From: a bacterium
Lineage (GTDB): Bacteria; Myxococcota_A; Polyangia; Nannocystales; Nannocystaceae
Assembly (NCBI GenBank): GCA_024742475.1
Contig: JANSYI010000028.1
Span: 54,573-118,572, forward strand
Reading direction: 5' to 3'
DNA: 64,000 bases
Below the pieces are notes generated by a model. The model saw only the letters and a program-made list of their open reading frames with translations. It was not told where the DNA came from and searched no databases. Below are positions 52,259 through 61,625 of this stretch, one piece after another; position 1 is the stretch's first letter, and every line of letters starts with the position of its first letter. A program made the translations under genes and the position numbers.

Positions 52259-52549
52259 CTACCGCTCGTAGATCTTCTTACGCTCGCGACGCTTGCGGCG
52301 ACGCTCGGCCTCGCGTTCTTTCCGCTTGTGGCGAACGCTGGGCTTCTCGTAGTGGCGGCGACGCTTGATCTCTCGGAGCACGCCTTCGCTGGCCATGAGA
52401 CGACGGAGCTTGCGGATGGCTCGCTCGACGCCACGGTCGTCGACCTTGACCTCGAGGGGGCGGCCCTGCACCGGCTCGTACTGGGCTTTGGTGTCGGTGC
52501 CGACCTCGGGCTCGGCAGCTTCGGCGGGTTGCTCTTGCGTCGTCGTCAT
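52259..52549 (-). CDS. rpsU: Small ribosomal subunit protein S21
   Basis: 96 residues. The S21 core PLEVKVDDRGVERAIRKLRR is followed by EIKRRRHYEKPS and a long Arg/Lys-rich C-terminal helix. An acidic N-terminal extension of about 30 residues (EQPAEAAEPEVG) precedes the core, so the protein is longer than the usual 60-75 residues. S21 binds near the 3' end of 16S rRNA and affects mRNA choice. It is alone on its strand here. Confidence 0.95.
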   Translation of the reverse strand: MTTTQEQPAEAAEPEVGTDTKAQYEPVQGRPLEVKVDDRGVERAIRKLRRLMASEGVLREIKRRRHYEKPSVRHKRKEREAERRRKRRERKKIYER

Positions 52550-52616
52550 GAGTGGCCGGCACATATAGGAGGGGCAGGGGCGTCGGTCAAGGCCCCGGCG
52601 CGCCGTTTGGGCGGTT

Positions 52617-53345
52617 TCAGGCGTGCGATCCACCGACCCCGGCCAGGGATCCGCCGTCGACCACCAGGGTGTGGCCGCTGATGTGGGGTGCAGATGCGAG
52701 GAAACGCACCGCGTCGGCCACGTCGTGCGGGCTTCCGATCCGCCCGCGCGGGACCTTGGCGAGCAGACGGGCCCGGGCCTGCGAGCCGGGGCCCGCGCGG
52801 TCGTCAGCGGGCCAGGACACGGTCCCGGGGGCCACTGCGTTGACGCGCAGTGGCGCCAGCTCCACCGCCAGGGCCCGGGTCGCGGTCTCGAGCGCGGCCT
52901 TGGACACGCAGTGGTCGAGGTAGCCGGCCCAGGGGTGCCGGCCCCCGAGGTCGACGATGTTGATGACCGAGCCCTCGGCGGCTCGCAGCGCGGGCAGGCA
53001 GTGCCGGACCAGCGAGAGCGGCGCGACGAGGTTCAGCTCGAGCACCCGGCGCAGGTCGTCGTCGCAACGACCGGCGAAGTCCCCCTTTTCATACGAAGCC
53101 GCGCTGTTGACCAGCAAGTCGAGGCGGTCGCCCACGCCCGCGGCGAGGCGAGCGCGGGCGGAGGGGTCGCAGAGGTCGGCCTGCAGCACGCTCGCGACTC
53201 CGCCGGGGTGTTCGGCCAGCAGCGCGCGGGCCTCGTCGAGCGAGGTGTTGCAGTGCACGTGGACCCGGTAGCCGGCCTCGAGCAGCGCGAGCACGATCGC
53301 GCGGCCGACCCGGACGGCGCCGCCGGTGACCAATGCGGTGGGCAT
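52617..53345 (-). CDS. FolM/PTR1-like short-chain dehydrogenase
   Basis: 242 residues. The cofactor loop TGGAVRVGRAI and the N80-S-A motif fit the SDR family. Asp132 (NIVDLGG) lies where pteridine reductases carry Asp instead of the usual Ser. The expected catalytic Tyr at position 145 is His (HCVSK), with Lys149 retained and a Tyr at 142. Adjacency to folE supports dihydropteridine reduction. With the Tyr replaced, activity is uncertain. Confidence 0.8.
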   Translation of the reverse strand: MPTALVTGGAVRVGRAIVLALLEAGYRVHVHCNTSLDEARALLAEHPGGVASVLQADLCDPSARARLAAGVGDRLDLLVNSAASYEKGDFAGRCDDDLRRVLELNLVAPLSLVRHCLPALRAAEGSVINIVDLGGRHPWAGYLDHCVSKAALETATRALAVELAPLRVNAVAPGTVSWPADDRAGPGSQARARLLAKVPRGRIGSPHDVADAVRFLASAPHISGHTLVVDGGSLAGVGGSHA

Positions 53346-53403
53346 CGGCGCACTCTACCGCGATTGACACTTTCTCCGCGGTGCGCCAGCGTCGAGCGCA
53401 GCC

Positions 53404-53931
53404 GTGTCGGGCCCCAAGGAACGCCTGTCGCTCCGCGACATGACCGACGGTGCCGGGTGCACCGCGCGAACCGTTCGCTACTACGAGCGGCAGGGGCTGC
53501 TTCACGCCGAGCGGACCTCGGGGGGCCACCGTCAGTTCGCGCCGGCCGAGCTCGAACGGCTCGAGTTCGTCATCGCGCTGCGCGAGGCGGGCTGGTCGCT
53601 CGAGGACGTCACCACCGTGCTCGACATGCGTGATCGTGCCGTCAGCGACGCCGACGCGACCGCGTCGCTGCGCAGCGTGCTCGACGGACAGATCGCGGCG
53701 CTGCAGCGCAAGCTCGAGCTGCTCCAGCGCCTGCGCGACGAGTTCGGCGAGACGGTGTCGCTGCTCGCGATCTGCAGCACGTGCACGGCAGTGCAGGCGC
53801 GGGTGTCGTGCGAGGGCTGCGAGCGCTTGCCCGAGCTCGGCGCGCTGCCGCGCCCGTTCCGGCAGATCTGGCGCACGCGCGAGCTCGGTCGCGCCGCCGG
53901 GCCCTTCGAAGACGGGCTCGCCTCGGAGTGA
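53404..53931 (+). CDS. MerR family transcriptional regulator
   Basis: 175 residues from a GTG start. The winged helix-turn-helix has GCTARTVRYYERQGLL and GGHRQFAPAELERL, followed by the long dimerisation coiled coil. The C-terminus carries CSTC and, nine residues later, CEGC, so two CxxC pairs could bind a metal or sense redox state. It starts 58 bases from the divergent SDR gene and is 19 bases before folE, so it probably controls both sides. Confidence 0.9.
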   Translation: MSGPKERLSLRDMTDGAGCTARTVRYYERQGLLHAERTSGGHRQFAPAELERLEFVIALREAGWSLEDVTTVLDMRDRAVSDADATASLRSVLDGQIAALQRKLELLQRLRDEFGETVSLLAICSTCTAVQARVSCEGCERLPELGALPRPFRQIWRTRELGRAAGPFEDGLASE

Positions 53932-53950
53932 GCGTGGTATTGAGCGAGCG

Positions 53951-54499
53951 ATGGATGTCGACGCCGCCCTGCAAGGTGCCGTTCGTGCGCTGATCGACGC
54001 GTGCAAGCTCGACCCCGAGCACAAGGACCTCGTGGGGACGCCGGCGAGGGTCTCGAAGCTGTGGCGTACGTCGTTTCTGTCTGGCTACGCCATGGACCCG
54101 GCGCAGATCCTCGGAGACCTGGTGGTCGGCGAGGCGCCCACGTCCCTGGTCGTGGTGCGCGACATCCCATTTGCGGGGATGTGCCCGCACCACCTGCTGC
54201 CCTACATCGGCAAGGCCACCGTCGCGTATCTACCCGGGGAGGCGCTGCTTGGGTTTGGCCGGCTCGCCGACCTCGTGCGCTGCTTCACCGCTCGGCTCAC
54301 GCTGCAGGAGCGGGCGTGCAGCGAGGTCGTCGACGCGTTGATGGAGCACGTCGGCGCTCGTGGTGCGGGCTGCGTCATGCACGGCGAGCACGCCTGCCTG
54401 CGGATTCCCGAGCAGCGACATGGCACATCGGTCGTGACCTCGGCGTTTCGCGGAGAGCTGAAGGACCGCGCGGCGCTTCAGGACGGGCTCTTCGCGTGA
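53951..54499 (+). CDS. folE: GTP cyclohydrolase I (divergent)
   Basis: 182 residues. The zinc ligands correspond to Cys78, His81 (MCPHHLLPYIGKATVAYLP) and Cys149 (GEHACL). The conserved LTLQERACSEVVDAL helix and the TSVVTSAFRGEL end are present. It converts GTP to dihydroneopterin triphosphate for folate or tetrahydropterin synthesis. Some usual residues differ (for example Pro before the HH pair). Its stop overlaps the phosphatase start by four bases. Confidence 0.9.
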   Translation: MDVDAALQGAVRALIDACKLDPEHKDLVGTPARVSKLWRTSFLSGYAMDPAQILGDLVVGEAPTSLVVVRDIPFAGMCPHHLLPYIGKATVAYLPGEALLGFGRLADLVRCFTARLTLQERACSEVVDALMEHVGARGAGCVMHGEHACLRIPEQRHGTSVVTSAFRGELKDRAALQDGLFA

Positions 54500-55110
54500 G
54501 CACGAAGACGGTCTACGTGCTCCGGCACGGCGAGCCCGAGGATCGCACGATCTTCTACGGTCAGCTCGATGTCGGGCTCTCGCCGGTGGGGGAGGGGCAC
54601 GTGCGTGCGCAAGCGGAGTTCTTCGGCTCTAGGCCCATTCGCACGATCGTCAGCAGCGACCTGTCTCGATGTACCCGCGGCGCGCAGGCGATCGCTGCCC
54701 GGTGCGGCGTCGAGGTCACGACGAACGCGGCGCTGCGAGAGATGCACCTTGGTGTGCTCGAGGGCGTGCCGATGGCCGAGGCGCTCGAGCGCATGCCCGA
54801 GCTGGCCGGTCGCTCCTATATGGACATGCTCGACTACGCCTTTCCCGGCGGAGGGGAGAGCGTGCGGACCGTGGCCGACAGGGTGCTCCCGGTGGTCGAG
54901 GCGGTCGTGCGCGACGCCGAGGGCGACATCGTGGTGTACGTGCACAACTCGGTCGCCAGGGTCATCCTCGCGGCCGCTTGTGGGCTGGGCCCCGAGGGGT
55001 ACGTGCGATTCGAGCAGCGGTACGGGGCGATCAATCGGCTCCGGGTGGACACCGCGGCCGACACGCCTTGGGCGCGCAGCGCCATCGTCTACGCCAACCG
55101 TGCGCCTTGA
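54496..55110 (+). CDS. Histidine phosphatase family protein
   Basis: 204 residues from a GTG overlapping the folE stop (GTGA). The catalytic VLRHGEPED is at the N-terminus and the second His is in VYVHNSVARVI; SSDLSRCTRGAQAIA is the usual third block. Family members include phosphoglycerate mutases and CobC/AlphaRP phosphatases. Coupling to folE suggests it may act on a pterin phosphate; this is inference only. Confidence 0.88.
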   Translation: MSTKTVYVLRHGEPEDRTIFYGQLDVGLSPVGEGHVRAQAEFFGSRPIRTIVSSDLSRCTRGAQAIAARCGVEVTTNAALREMHLGVLEGVPMAEALERMPELAGRSYMDMLDYAFPGGGESVRTVADRVLPVVEAVVRDAEGDIVVYVHNSVARVILAAACGLGPEGYVRFEQRYGAINRLRVDTAADTPWARSAIVYANRAP

Positions 55111-55187
55111 CCCCGTGCGCCCCCACCAACGACTGTTCTAGCCCGGCTTGCTCGCGCCGGCGCAGAAAGGGTCTAGGATCACTGCGA

Positions 55188-55901
55188 ATGTTCGACGACG
55201 ACGAGGGCCTGGAGGCCGACCTGCTTCGCGCAGTGCCGATCTTCCCGCTGCCCAACGCGGTCTTGTTGCCGGGCATGGTGCTCCCGCTCAACGTGTTCGA
55301 GCCGCGCTACCTCGAGCTCGTCGACCATGCGCGCGATGGTGGCCAGTACATCGGGGTCCCGCTGCTGCGTCCGGGCTACGAGAACGACTACGAGGAGCGG
55401 CCCGACATCGAGGCTGTGTTCGGCGTAGGGCGGCTCATCTCCCACCAGAGGTTGCCCGACGGGCGACGCTTCATCCGGCTCGCCGGCGCGCGACGCCTTC
55501 GCAGAGTGCGCGAGCTTCCGCCCGAGCACAGCTTTCGCTTGGTCGAGTGCGCTCTGCTCGACGAACTCGAGCCCAACGACCGGTCGGCGCTCGACGTGCT
55601 CGAGGCCCAGCTCGAGCGCATCGCCTCGACCCTGCGCCCCGACGACGCTCAGCTCGTGGAGTCGGTGCTGCGAATCCCCGACCCTCGGGTGCTCACGTAT
55701 GCGGTCGCTGCGATCCTGCCGACGCTGGGCCTGACCCAGGGCAGCGCGTCCACGCAGCACTCGGCGATGCTGACCATGCAGCAGGCGACCCTCGACGCGG
55801 CCGACGGTGACGCGCGCGTCGAGGTCCTCAGCGATTTCGCGGCCGAGCTGTGTGCGCGCCTGCTCGACGACGGTCGCATCCCGAAAACGCTGCTCAACTG
55901 A
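55188..55901 (+). CDS. LON peptidase N-terminal (substrate-binding) domain protein
   Basis: 237 residues. IFPLPNAVLLPGMVLPLNVFEP marks the LON substrate-binding fold, followed by GVGRLISHQRLPDGRRFIRL. There is no ATPase or protease part, so it is a stand-alone LON-N protein. It lies 77 bases after the phosphatase gene. Confidence 0.92.
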   Translation: MFDDDEGLEADLLRAVPIFPLPNAVLLPGMVLPLNVFEPRYLELVDHARDGGQYIGVPLLRPGYENDYEERPDIEAVFGVGRLISHQRLPDGRRFIRLAGARRLRRVRELPPEHSFRLVECALLDELEPNDRSALDVLEAQLERIASTLRPDDAQLVESVLRIPDPRVLTYAVAAILPTLGLTQGSASTQHSAMLTMQQATLDAADGDARVEVLSDFAAELCARLLDDGRIPKTLLN

Positions 55902-55988
55902 GCCCCAGGGCCGAAGAGCGCCCGAGGATCACGATGAAGGGCCGACGAGGGTGTGGCCCGTGAGCCTGGGCTGTGCGACCTTCGTTGC

Positions 55989-57647
55989 ATGGCTTCCTCT
56001 CGTGCGCACCTCCTCCTCGCCACGTCGCTGCTCGTCGCGTGCGGGGACGATCCGAACTCCGCCGCCGACACGGATACCGACACCGACAGCACGACGGGCG
56101 CTCCGACGACGGGCATGCCGAGCACGGGCGGGCCCGGCTCGTCGGGCACGCCGATCACGACCGGGGTGGACCCTGGCACATCGAGCACGACCGAGGCGGT
56201 CGACGAGAGCTCGTCGAGCACGGGCGGCCCGACCGACGCGCCGCCGGAGGTCACGCTGTTGGTCGCCGGGGAGACCGACCCCGACGCGCTCGAGGGGGCC
56301 GACCGCGTGCCGCTGCTCGCCGAGGCCACCGATGACAGCGCAGTCGACCGCGTCGAGTTCTACCGCGACGGTGAGCTGATCGCGACCGACGACGAGGCGC
56401 CCTATGAGACCGAGGTCCTGCTGACCAGCCTCGACAACGCGACGATTCAGTTCTCGGCCACGGCGTACGACGACGCCGATCAGACCGACGAGAGCGCCGT
56501 CTCGCTGGAGGTGGACGTGATCGGCGCCAACATCGTGCACGTCGCGACGGACGTCCTCGAGGCCGGCGGTTTGGCGTATGCCCCGGGCGGCGGCGTGGCG
56601 GTGGCCGAAGACGGCAGCATCTTCGTCACCACCTCGACCATGGACCAAGAGACCAGCGCGTTTGGGCTGCGGGCGGCACGGGTCACCGCGGACCTCTCCG
56701 AGGTCGAGTGGAACGTGCGCGTGCCCGCCGAGGCGCTCGCGGACGGCGAGCAGATCATGGGCACCGGAGAGCCCGTGCTGCTCGAGAGCGCCGGCCGACT
56801 GTTCATGACCGGGACCACGTTCACGCCCACGGCCGAGTTCTTCGAGACGACGGTGGTCAGCGTCCCGCTCGATGGGCTCCCGCCCACCGTCCCCTACGAG
56901 GAGGTCGGGACCGACGCCAACTCGTTCAACATTCCCGGCCTCGTGCGTGGCCCGGACAACGACCTCATTCTCCACGGCCCCGGCGACACGCTGAGCCGAA
57001 TCTCGGGGGGCGGGGCCCTGTGGCAGGTGCCGACCGTGGCGTTCACGGTCAGCGACCTCGGGGCCACGCACATGTCGTCCGATGACGACGGCAACGTGCT
57101 GCTGGATGCGCTGAACTGCAGCGCGGACCCGTGCTCGTGGAACATCCGCAAGATCTTGGCCGAGGATGGATCCGAGGCGTGGCAGCAGACCGTTCCCGCG
57201 GATGTCGACACGTCCGACTTCCACGTCGGCGCGTCGACCACGGCGCCCAACGGCGATGCGATCCTGGCGTTCGGCCTGGCACCGGACGTGAGCGGCGACA
57301 TTCGCATCATCCGGTGGGACGCCGGCGGAAACCCGGTGGAGAGCTTCGACCTGGACTCGGGGGACACCTCGCTCACCGTCTCCGACATCGAGGTGGATCC
57401 CCAAGGGCAGCTCGTGCTGCTCGGATCGCGCTTCTCCGAGACGGACATCGACGCGAACTTGATCCGCATGGCCCCCGACGGGACGCAGCTGTGGTCGCGC
57501 TCGTTCGGCTTCGGTACCGAGCGCGATCTCAGCCTCGCGTTCACCTTCGACGATCGTGGGCGCGTGGTGGTGGCGGGGCTCGCCGACCCTCAGTCGGGGT
57601 TCCTGGTCTTCGCCGCCAGCCTCTGGCTTGCGGTCGTCGACCTGTAG
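55989..57647 (+). CDS. Lipoprotein with Ig-like domain and beta-propeller
   Basis: 552 residues from the ATG at 55989. The lipobox LVAC is followed by a Thr/Ser/Asp-rich linker. An Ig-like domain (DRVEFYRDGELIATDDEAPY) precedes repeated propeller strands such as VAEDGSIFVTTSTMDQET and VDPQGQLVLLGSRF. It resembles the propeller part of the 45649 gene. Surface-exposed binding role inferred. Confidence 0.85.
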   Translation: MASSRAHLLLATSLLVACGDDPNSAADTDTDTDSTTGAPTTGMPSTGGPGSSGTPITTGVDPGTSSTTEAVDESSSSTGGPTDAPPEVTLLVAGETDPDALEGADRVPLLAEATDDSAVDRVEFYRDGELIATDDEAPYETEVLLTSLDNATIQFSATAYDDADQTDESAVSLEVDVIGANIVHVATDVLEAGGLAYAPGGGVAVAEDGSIFVTTSTMDQETSAFGLRAARVTADLSEVEWNVRVPAEALADGEQIMGTGEPVLLESAGRLFMTGTTFTPTAEFFETTVVSVPLDGLPPTVPYEEVGTDANSFNIPGLVRGPDNDLILHGPGDTLSRISGGGALWQVPTVAFTVSDLGATHMSSDDDGNVLLDALNCSADPCSWNIRKILAEDGSEAWQQTVPADVDTSDFHVGASTTAPNGDAILAFGLAPDVSGDIRIIRWDAGGNPVESFDLDSGDTSLTVSDIEVDPQGQLVLLGSRFSETDIDANLIRMAPDGTQLWSRSFGFGTERDLSLAFTFDDRGRVVVAGLADPQSGFLVFAASLWLAVVDL

Positions 57648-57654
57648 CGTAGGG

Positions 57655-58179
57655 CTACGGCGACGCCTCGGTGGCGTGGTAGCGCTTCATCTTGCGCTTG
57701 ATCATCTCCTTCTTGACCATGCCGACCATGTCGATGAGCAGCTGGCCGGTGAGGTGATCGAACTCGTGCTGGAGCGCGCGGCCGAGCAGACCCTCGCCCT
57801 CGATCGTGAAGGTCTCACCCTCGAGGTTGGTCGCCTCGATCTTCGCCCACCGAGGGCGCTTCACGTCGACGAAGACGTTGGGGAAGCTCAGGCAGCCCTC
57901 TTCGGCGATCGTCAGACCCTTGCCGGTTTCGGCGACCTTGGGGTTGATGCACACGACGGGGGGGCTGTCGTCGTCCCCCCCGGCGACGCGGCCGTCGATG
58001 AGGAAGATGCGCTCGAGACGACCCACCTGGATCGCAGCGATTCCCGCGCCGTTGAGGGCGTACATGGTGTCGGTCATGTCGCGGACGAGCTCTGCAATGC
58101 CCTCGTCGATGGTCTCCACCTCGAAGGTGGGCTCGCGAAGGCGGGGGTCGGGGTATTTGACGACGTCGAGTACGGCCAT
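57655..58179 (-). CDS. def: Peptide deformylase
   Basis: 174 residues from the ATG at 58179. The three motifs are GAGIAAIQVG, EEGCLSFP with the zinc Cys, and HEFDHLTGQL (HExxH). It removes the formyl group from nascent proteins. It is divergent from the mrp gene across 86 bases. Confidence 0.97.
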   Translation of the reverse strand: MAVLDVVKYPDPRLREPTFEVETIDEGIAELVRDMTDTMYALNGAGIAAIQVGRLERIFLIDGRVAGGDDDSPPVVCINPKVAETGKGLTIAEEGCLSFPNVFVDVKRPRWAKIEATNLEGETFTIEGEGLLGRALQHEFDHLTGQLLIDMVGMVKKEMIKRKMKRYHATEASP

Positions 58180-58265
58180 GGGGTGCGCGTCCGGTGCGTT
58201 TCTGGGGGAAACCTGACGTAAAGGTAGCTTGGCGGTCAAGCCAGTGCTAGACACGCTCCCCGCCC

Positions 58266-59360
58266 ATGACCGCCATTGACGCCGAGAAGATTCGCGCCGC
58301 CCTCGCGGCGATCGAAGATCCCGCGACGGGCCACGGCATCGTCGCCACCGGACAACTCACGGACGTCACGGTCGGAGACGACGCCTCCGTCACGCTGGGC
58401 ATCGACCTCATCTCGCCGGGCTTCCCGCTGCGAGAGGGCCTCGAGACGTCGATTCGAGACGCCTTGGCCACGCTGGAGCTCCCCTCGATCGACATCGAGT
58501 GGGGCCTGCGGGTGCCGCAGAAGCCGGCGCGTCAGGACCTCAACCGGCTCCCCACGGTCAAGAACATCATCGCGATCGCGGCGGGCAAGGGCGGCGTGGG
58601 CAAGAGCACGCTGAGCGTCAACACGGCGATGGCGCTCCGGGCACTGGGCGCCAAGGTGGGGCTGCTCGACGCCGACATCTACGGCCCATCGATCCCCAAG
58701 ATGCTCGGCAACGCAGAGCGCGAGGCGGGCACCGCCGAGGGCGGCGGGGGCATCTCGCCGGCGATCTACCGCGGCATGCCGGTGATGAGCGTCGACTACT
58801 TCGTCGAGCCGGGCAAAGCGGTCATCTGGCGCGGCCCGATGATTCACAAGCTACTCACGCAGTTCCTCGAGGACGTGCGCTGGGGCGACCTCGACTACCT
58901 CATCGTCGACCTGCCGCCGGGCACCGGCGACGCGCAGCTCTCGCTGGGGCAGCTGGTGCCGATCACCGCCTCGGTCATCGTGACCACGCCGCAAGAGGTC
59001 GCGCTCATCGACGTCCGCAAGGCGGTCAACATGTTCAAGAAGCTCGAAGTGCCCGTCGTGGGCGTGGTCGAGAACATGTCGTACTACCGCTGCCCGTCGT
59101 GCGGGCACCACGACGAGATCTTCGGCGTAGGCGGTGGCAAGAAGCTGGCGGCCGAGTTCGACGTGGGCGTCCTGGGGCACGTGCCCATCGACCCCAAGGT
59201 CGCCTTCGGCGGCGAGTCGGGCGCGCCGATCGTCGAGACTGCCCCCGACAGTCCCATCGCGCAGGCGCTGAGCAACATTGCAGCCAAGGCCGCGATGGAG
59301 ACGAGCAAGCTCTCCGCCACGGGTCCCAAGCGCTCGAGCCTGCTGCGAACGGTGGACTGA
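58266..59360 (+). CDS. Mrp/NBP35 family iron-sulfur carrier ATPase
   Basis: 364 residues. An N-terminal MIP18-like domain (IEDPATGHGIVATGQLTDV) precedes the P-loop AGKGGVGKS at residues 106-114. The Mrp block LLDADIYGPSIP, DLPPGTGDAQLSL, and the CxxC pair in YRCPSCGHHD that bridges the cluster follow. It assembles and carries [4Fe-4S] clusters in the cytoplasm. Confidence 0.96.
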   Translation: MTAIDAEKIRAALAAIEDPATGHGIVATGQLTDVTVGDDASVTLGIDLISPGFPLREGLETSIRDALATLELPSIDIEWGLRVPQKPARQDLNRLPTVKNIIAIAAGKGGVGKSTLSVNTAMALRALGAKVGLLDADIYGPSIPKMLGNAEREAGTAEGGGGISPAIYRGMPVMSVDYFVEPGKAVIWRGPMIHKLLTQFLEDVRWGDLDYLIVDLPPGTGDAQLSLGQLVPITASVIVTTPQEVALIDVRKAVNMFKKLEVPVVGVVENMSYYRCPSCGHHDEIFGVGGGKKLAAEFDVGVLGHVPIDPKVAFGGESGAPIVETAPDSPIAQALSNIAAKAAMETSKLSATGPKRSSLLRTVD

Positions 59361-59475
59361 CGGTCCATCGCCCTCGCGTTGGCTCCATCCCCGCCAACGC
59401 CCGACGGTTGCCGCGCGCGTAGGATCGTGTAGGACAAGGTGTCGCCGCCTGTCGTGCGATGCTTCTGCTCTCGTC

Positions 59476-61530
59476 ATGGTCTCCTCGCGCACCGTCCGTC
59501 TTGCCGCCCTGCTCGCGCTCGCGCACGCAGCCGCCGCGTGTGCCGAGGACAGCCGTCCGCCGCGCCTCGAAGCGGTCGACGACCAGGTCGCGGCCGTGGG
59601 CACCGAACTGGTCATCACGCTCCGGGCGACCGACCCCGATGGCGACGACCTCTCCTACGACTTCACGGCCGACCTCGACGATCTCGCGCAGCGCGCGAGC
59701 ATCTCCGAGCGGCCCGACGGGACCGCGGTGTTTCGCTTCACGCCGCTGGGCGCGGACGTCGGGCAGTGGCCGTTCGACTTCACGGCCAGCGATGGCACAC
59801 ACGCCGACACGGTCACCGCAACGATCGACATTCGCACGGCGCTCGAGGGCACGGCGCCGCTGTTTCGCGAGCCGCTGGGCTCGGGGACCACGCTCGATCT
59901 CGCCACGGACGATTGCCTCGACCTCGACGTCGTCGTCGAGGACCAAGACGACGCCGCGGTCACGATCGGGCAGGCCGAGCCGCTGATCGAAGACGCGGTG
60001 CTCGAGCAGGTCACGGGCCTCACCGCGCATTGGCAGTGGTGCCCAAACAAGGACCAGCTCGCCTCCGACCGCTTCCCGCTGACGCTCTTCGCCGACGACG
60101 GTGACAACGAGCCGGTCATCAAGAACTACCTCATCGTGCTGCGACCCGGCGACGGCGCCGGCTGTCCGGGCAAGGGCCCCACGATCATGCACGAGTCGAT
60201 GGACCTCTCGACCGTGCTCGACCTCGAACTCACCGCCGAGGTCAGCGACGACCTCGGGCTCAAGGGTCCGCCGCTGGTCTACTACAGCCTCGAGGAGCCC
60301 CGAGAGCCGATCGACTTCAGCGAGCTCTCGCTCGTGGAGATGGAGCTGCAAAGCGGCGACCTGCAGCTGGGCATCTGGAGCGCGACCGTGCCCAACCCCG
60401 TGGCGGGCGAGCCCGAGGGCACGACCGCAGACCTCTACTACCTGTTCTCCGCCGTCGACGACGACGACGCCGAGGGAGAGTGCGACCACCTCACCGACCT
60501 GCCCGAGATGGGCGCGTTCGCCATCGAAGTGACCAACCCCGGTGGAAACGGGGGCGCGGGCGTGTGTGAGCCGTGCAGCGCCGACGTGCAGTGTGGCGGC
60601 GACGCGGACGTGTGCGCGGTCGTGGGCGAGGACGGGGCGACACACTGCTTGGTCGCGTGCGCGGGCGGGTGCGAGAACGGATTGCGCTGTGTCGAGGTCT
60701 CCTCGGTCGACGGCGTCACGGCCGAGCAGTGCATGCCCACGGCCTGCGGTGACGAGCCCCCGCCGCCGTGCGAGGACGACGCGCGCGAGGAGAACGACAC
60801 GCGGGCCCAGGCCAGCATGCAGGGTGCCATCGATCCCGACGCGTCCCTGGGCGCGTTGACCTACTGCGAGGGCGACGAGGACTGGTTCCGAATCTCGGTC
60901 GGTGAAGACGGCACCGTCGGCGGGCTCATCACCGGCGGCGGCGGCGAGGCCGACCTCGATTTAGGCCTGTACGACATCGGTGGCGCCGAGCTCGAAACGG
61001 CGGCGACCGCCGGCAGCGAGGAGCTGCTCGAGGCGTGTGTCGCTCCGGGCACGTACTACCTGCGCGTGTTCTCGGCGGGGGAGGGCAGCCGCGACTACGA
61101 CCTCCTGTACACCTTCGACGCGGAGAACTGCGCGGGCGTGTGCCAAGACGACAGCGCCGAGGACGACGACACGCCGGCGCAGGCCCCATCGGTCAGCCTG
61201 CCGTTCACCTCCACCGGGCGGGCGGTCTGCTCCAACGACGCCGACTATCACGCCGTCGCGCTCAGCACGGGCGAGACCCTGGTCGCGGACCTGACGTTCG
61301 AGCACGCCCAGGGCGATCTCGACTTCCACTTCCACGACACCGACGGCACGGATCTCACGCCGTGTCCCGGCTCGTGCAGCCCGAGCAACGGCCAGAGCGC
61401 GACCGACGACGAACACATCGAGTGGACGATCGACACGCCCGGCTGTGCGCCGTGCACCTTCTATCTCTCGGTTCAGGGCTATCTGGGCGCCGCCAACACC
61501 TACGACCTCGACATCTCGGTGATGCCGTAG
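59476..61530 (+). CDS. Lipoprotein with cadherin-like and pre-peptidase C-terminal domains
   Basis: 684 residues from the ATG at 59476. The lipobox AAAC is followed by an Ig/cadherin-like segment (RATDPDGDDLSYDF) and a middle part with a Cys cluster (VCEPCSADVQCGGDADVC). Two pre-peptidase C-terminal (PPC) domains follow, with EENDTRAQA, DEDWFRISV, DLDLGLYD, and the second with DADYHAVAL and DLDFHFHD. PPC domains usually act as binding or export modules of secreted enzymes; no catalytic domain is present. Confidence 0.87.
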   Translation: MVSSRTVRLAALLALAHAAAACAEDSRPPRLEAVDDQVAAVGTELVITLRATDPDGDDLSYDFTADLDDLAQRASISERPDGTAVFRFTPLGADVGQWPFDFTASDGTHADTVTATIDIRTALEGTAPLFREPLGSGTTLDLATDDCLDLDVVVEDQDDAAVTIGQAEPLIEDAVLEQVTGLTAHWQWCPNKDQLASDRFPLTLFADDGDNEPVIKNYLIVLRPGDGAGCPGKGPTIMHESMDLSTVLDLELTAEVSDDLGLKGPPLVYYSLEEPREPIDFSELSLVEMELQSGDLQLGIWSATVPNPVAGEPEGTTADLYYLFSAVDDDDAEGECDHLTDLPEMGAFAIEVTNPGGNGGAGVCEPCSADVQCGGDADVCAVVGEDGATHCLVACAGGCENGLRCVEVSSVDGVTAEQCMPTACGDEPPPPCEDDAREENDTRAQASMQGAIDPDASLGALTYCEGDEDWFRISVGEDGTVGGLITGGGGEADLDLGLYDIGGAELETAATAGSEELLEACVAPGTYYLRVFSAGEGSRDYDLLYTFDAENCAGVCQDDSAEDDDTPAQAPSVSLPFTSTGRAVCSNDADYHAVALSTGETLVADLTFEHAQGDLDFHFHDTDGTDLTPCPGSCSPSNGQSATDDEHIEWTIDTPGCAPCTFYLSVQGYLGAANTYDLDISVMP

Positions 61531-61625
61531 CAAGCGCACAATCGCGCATCCGGCGGGCGCGGCGGTGCGCCGTTGTAACGCAATGTCGTGTCATGTAGGC
61601 TGACATCCTCTCAGGGGGACGCGGA

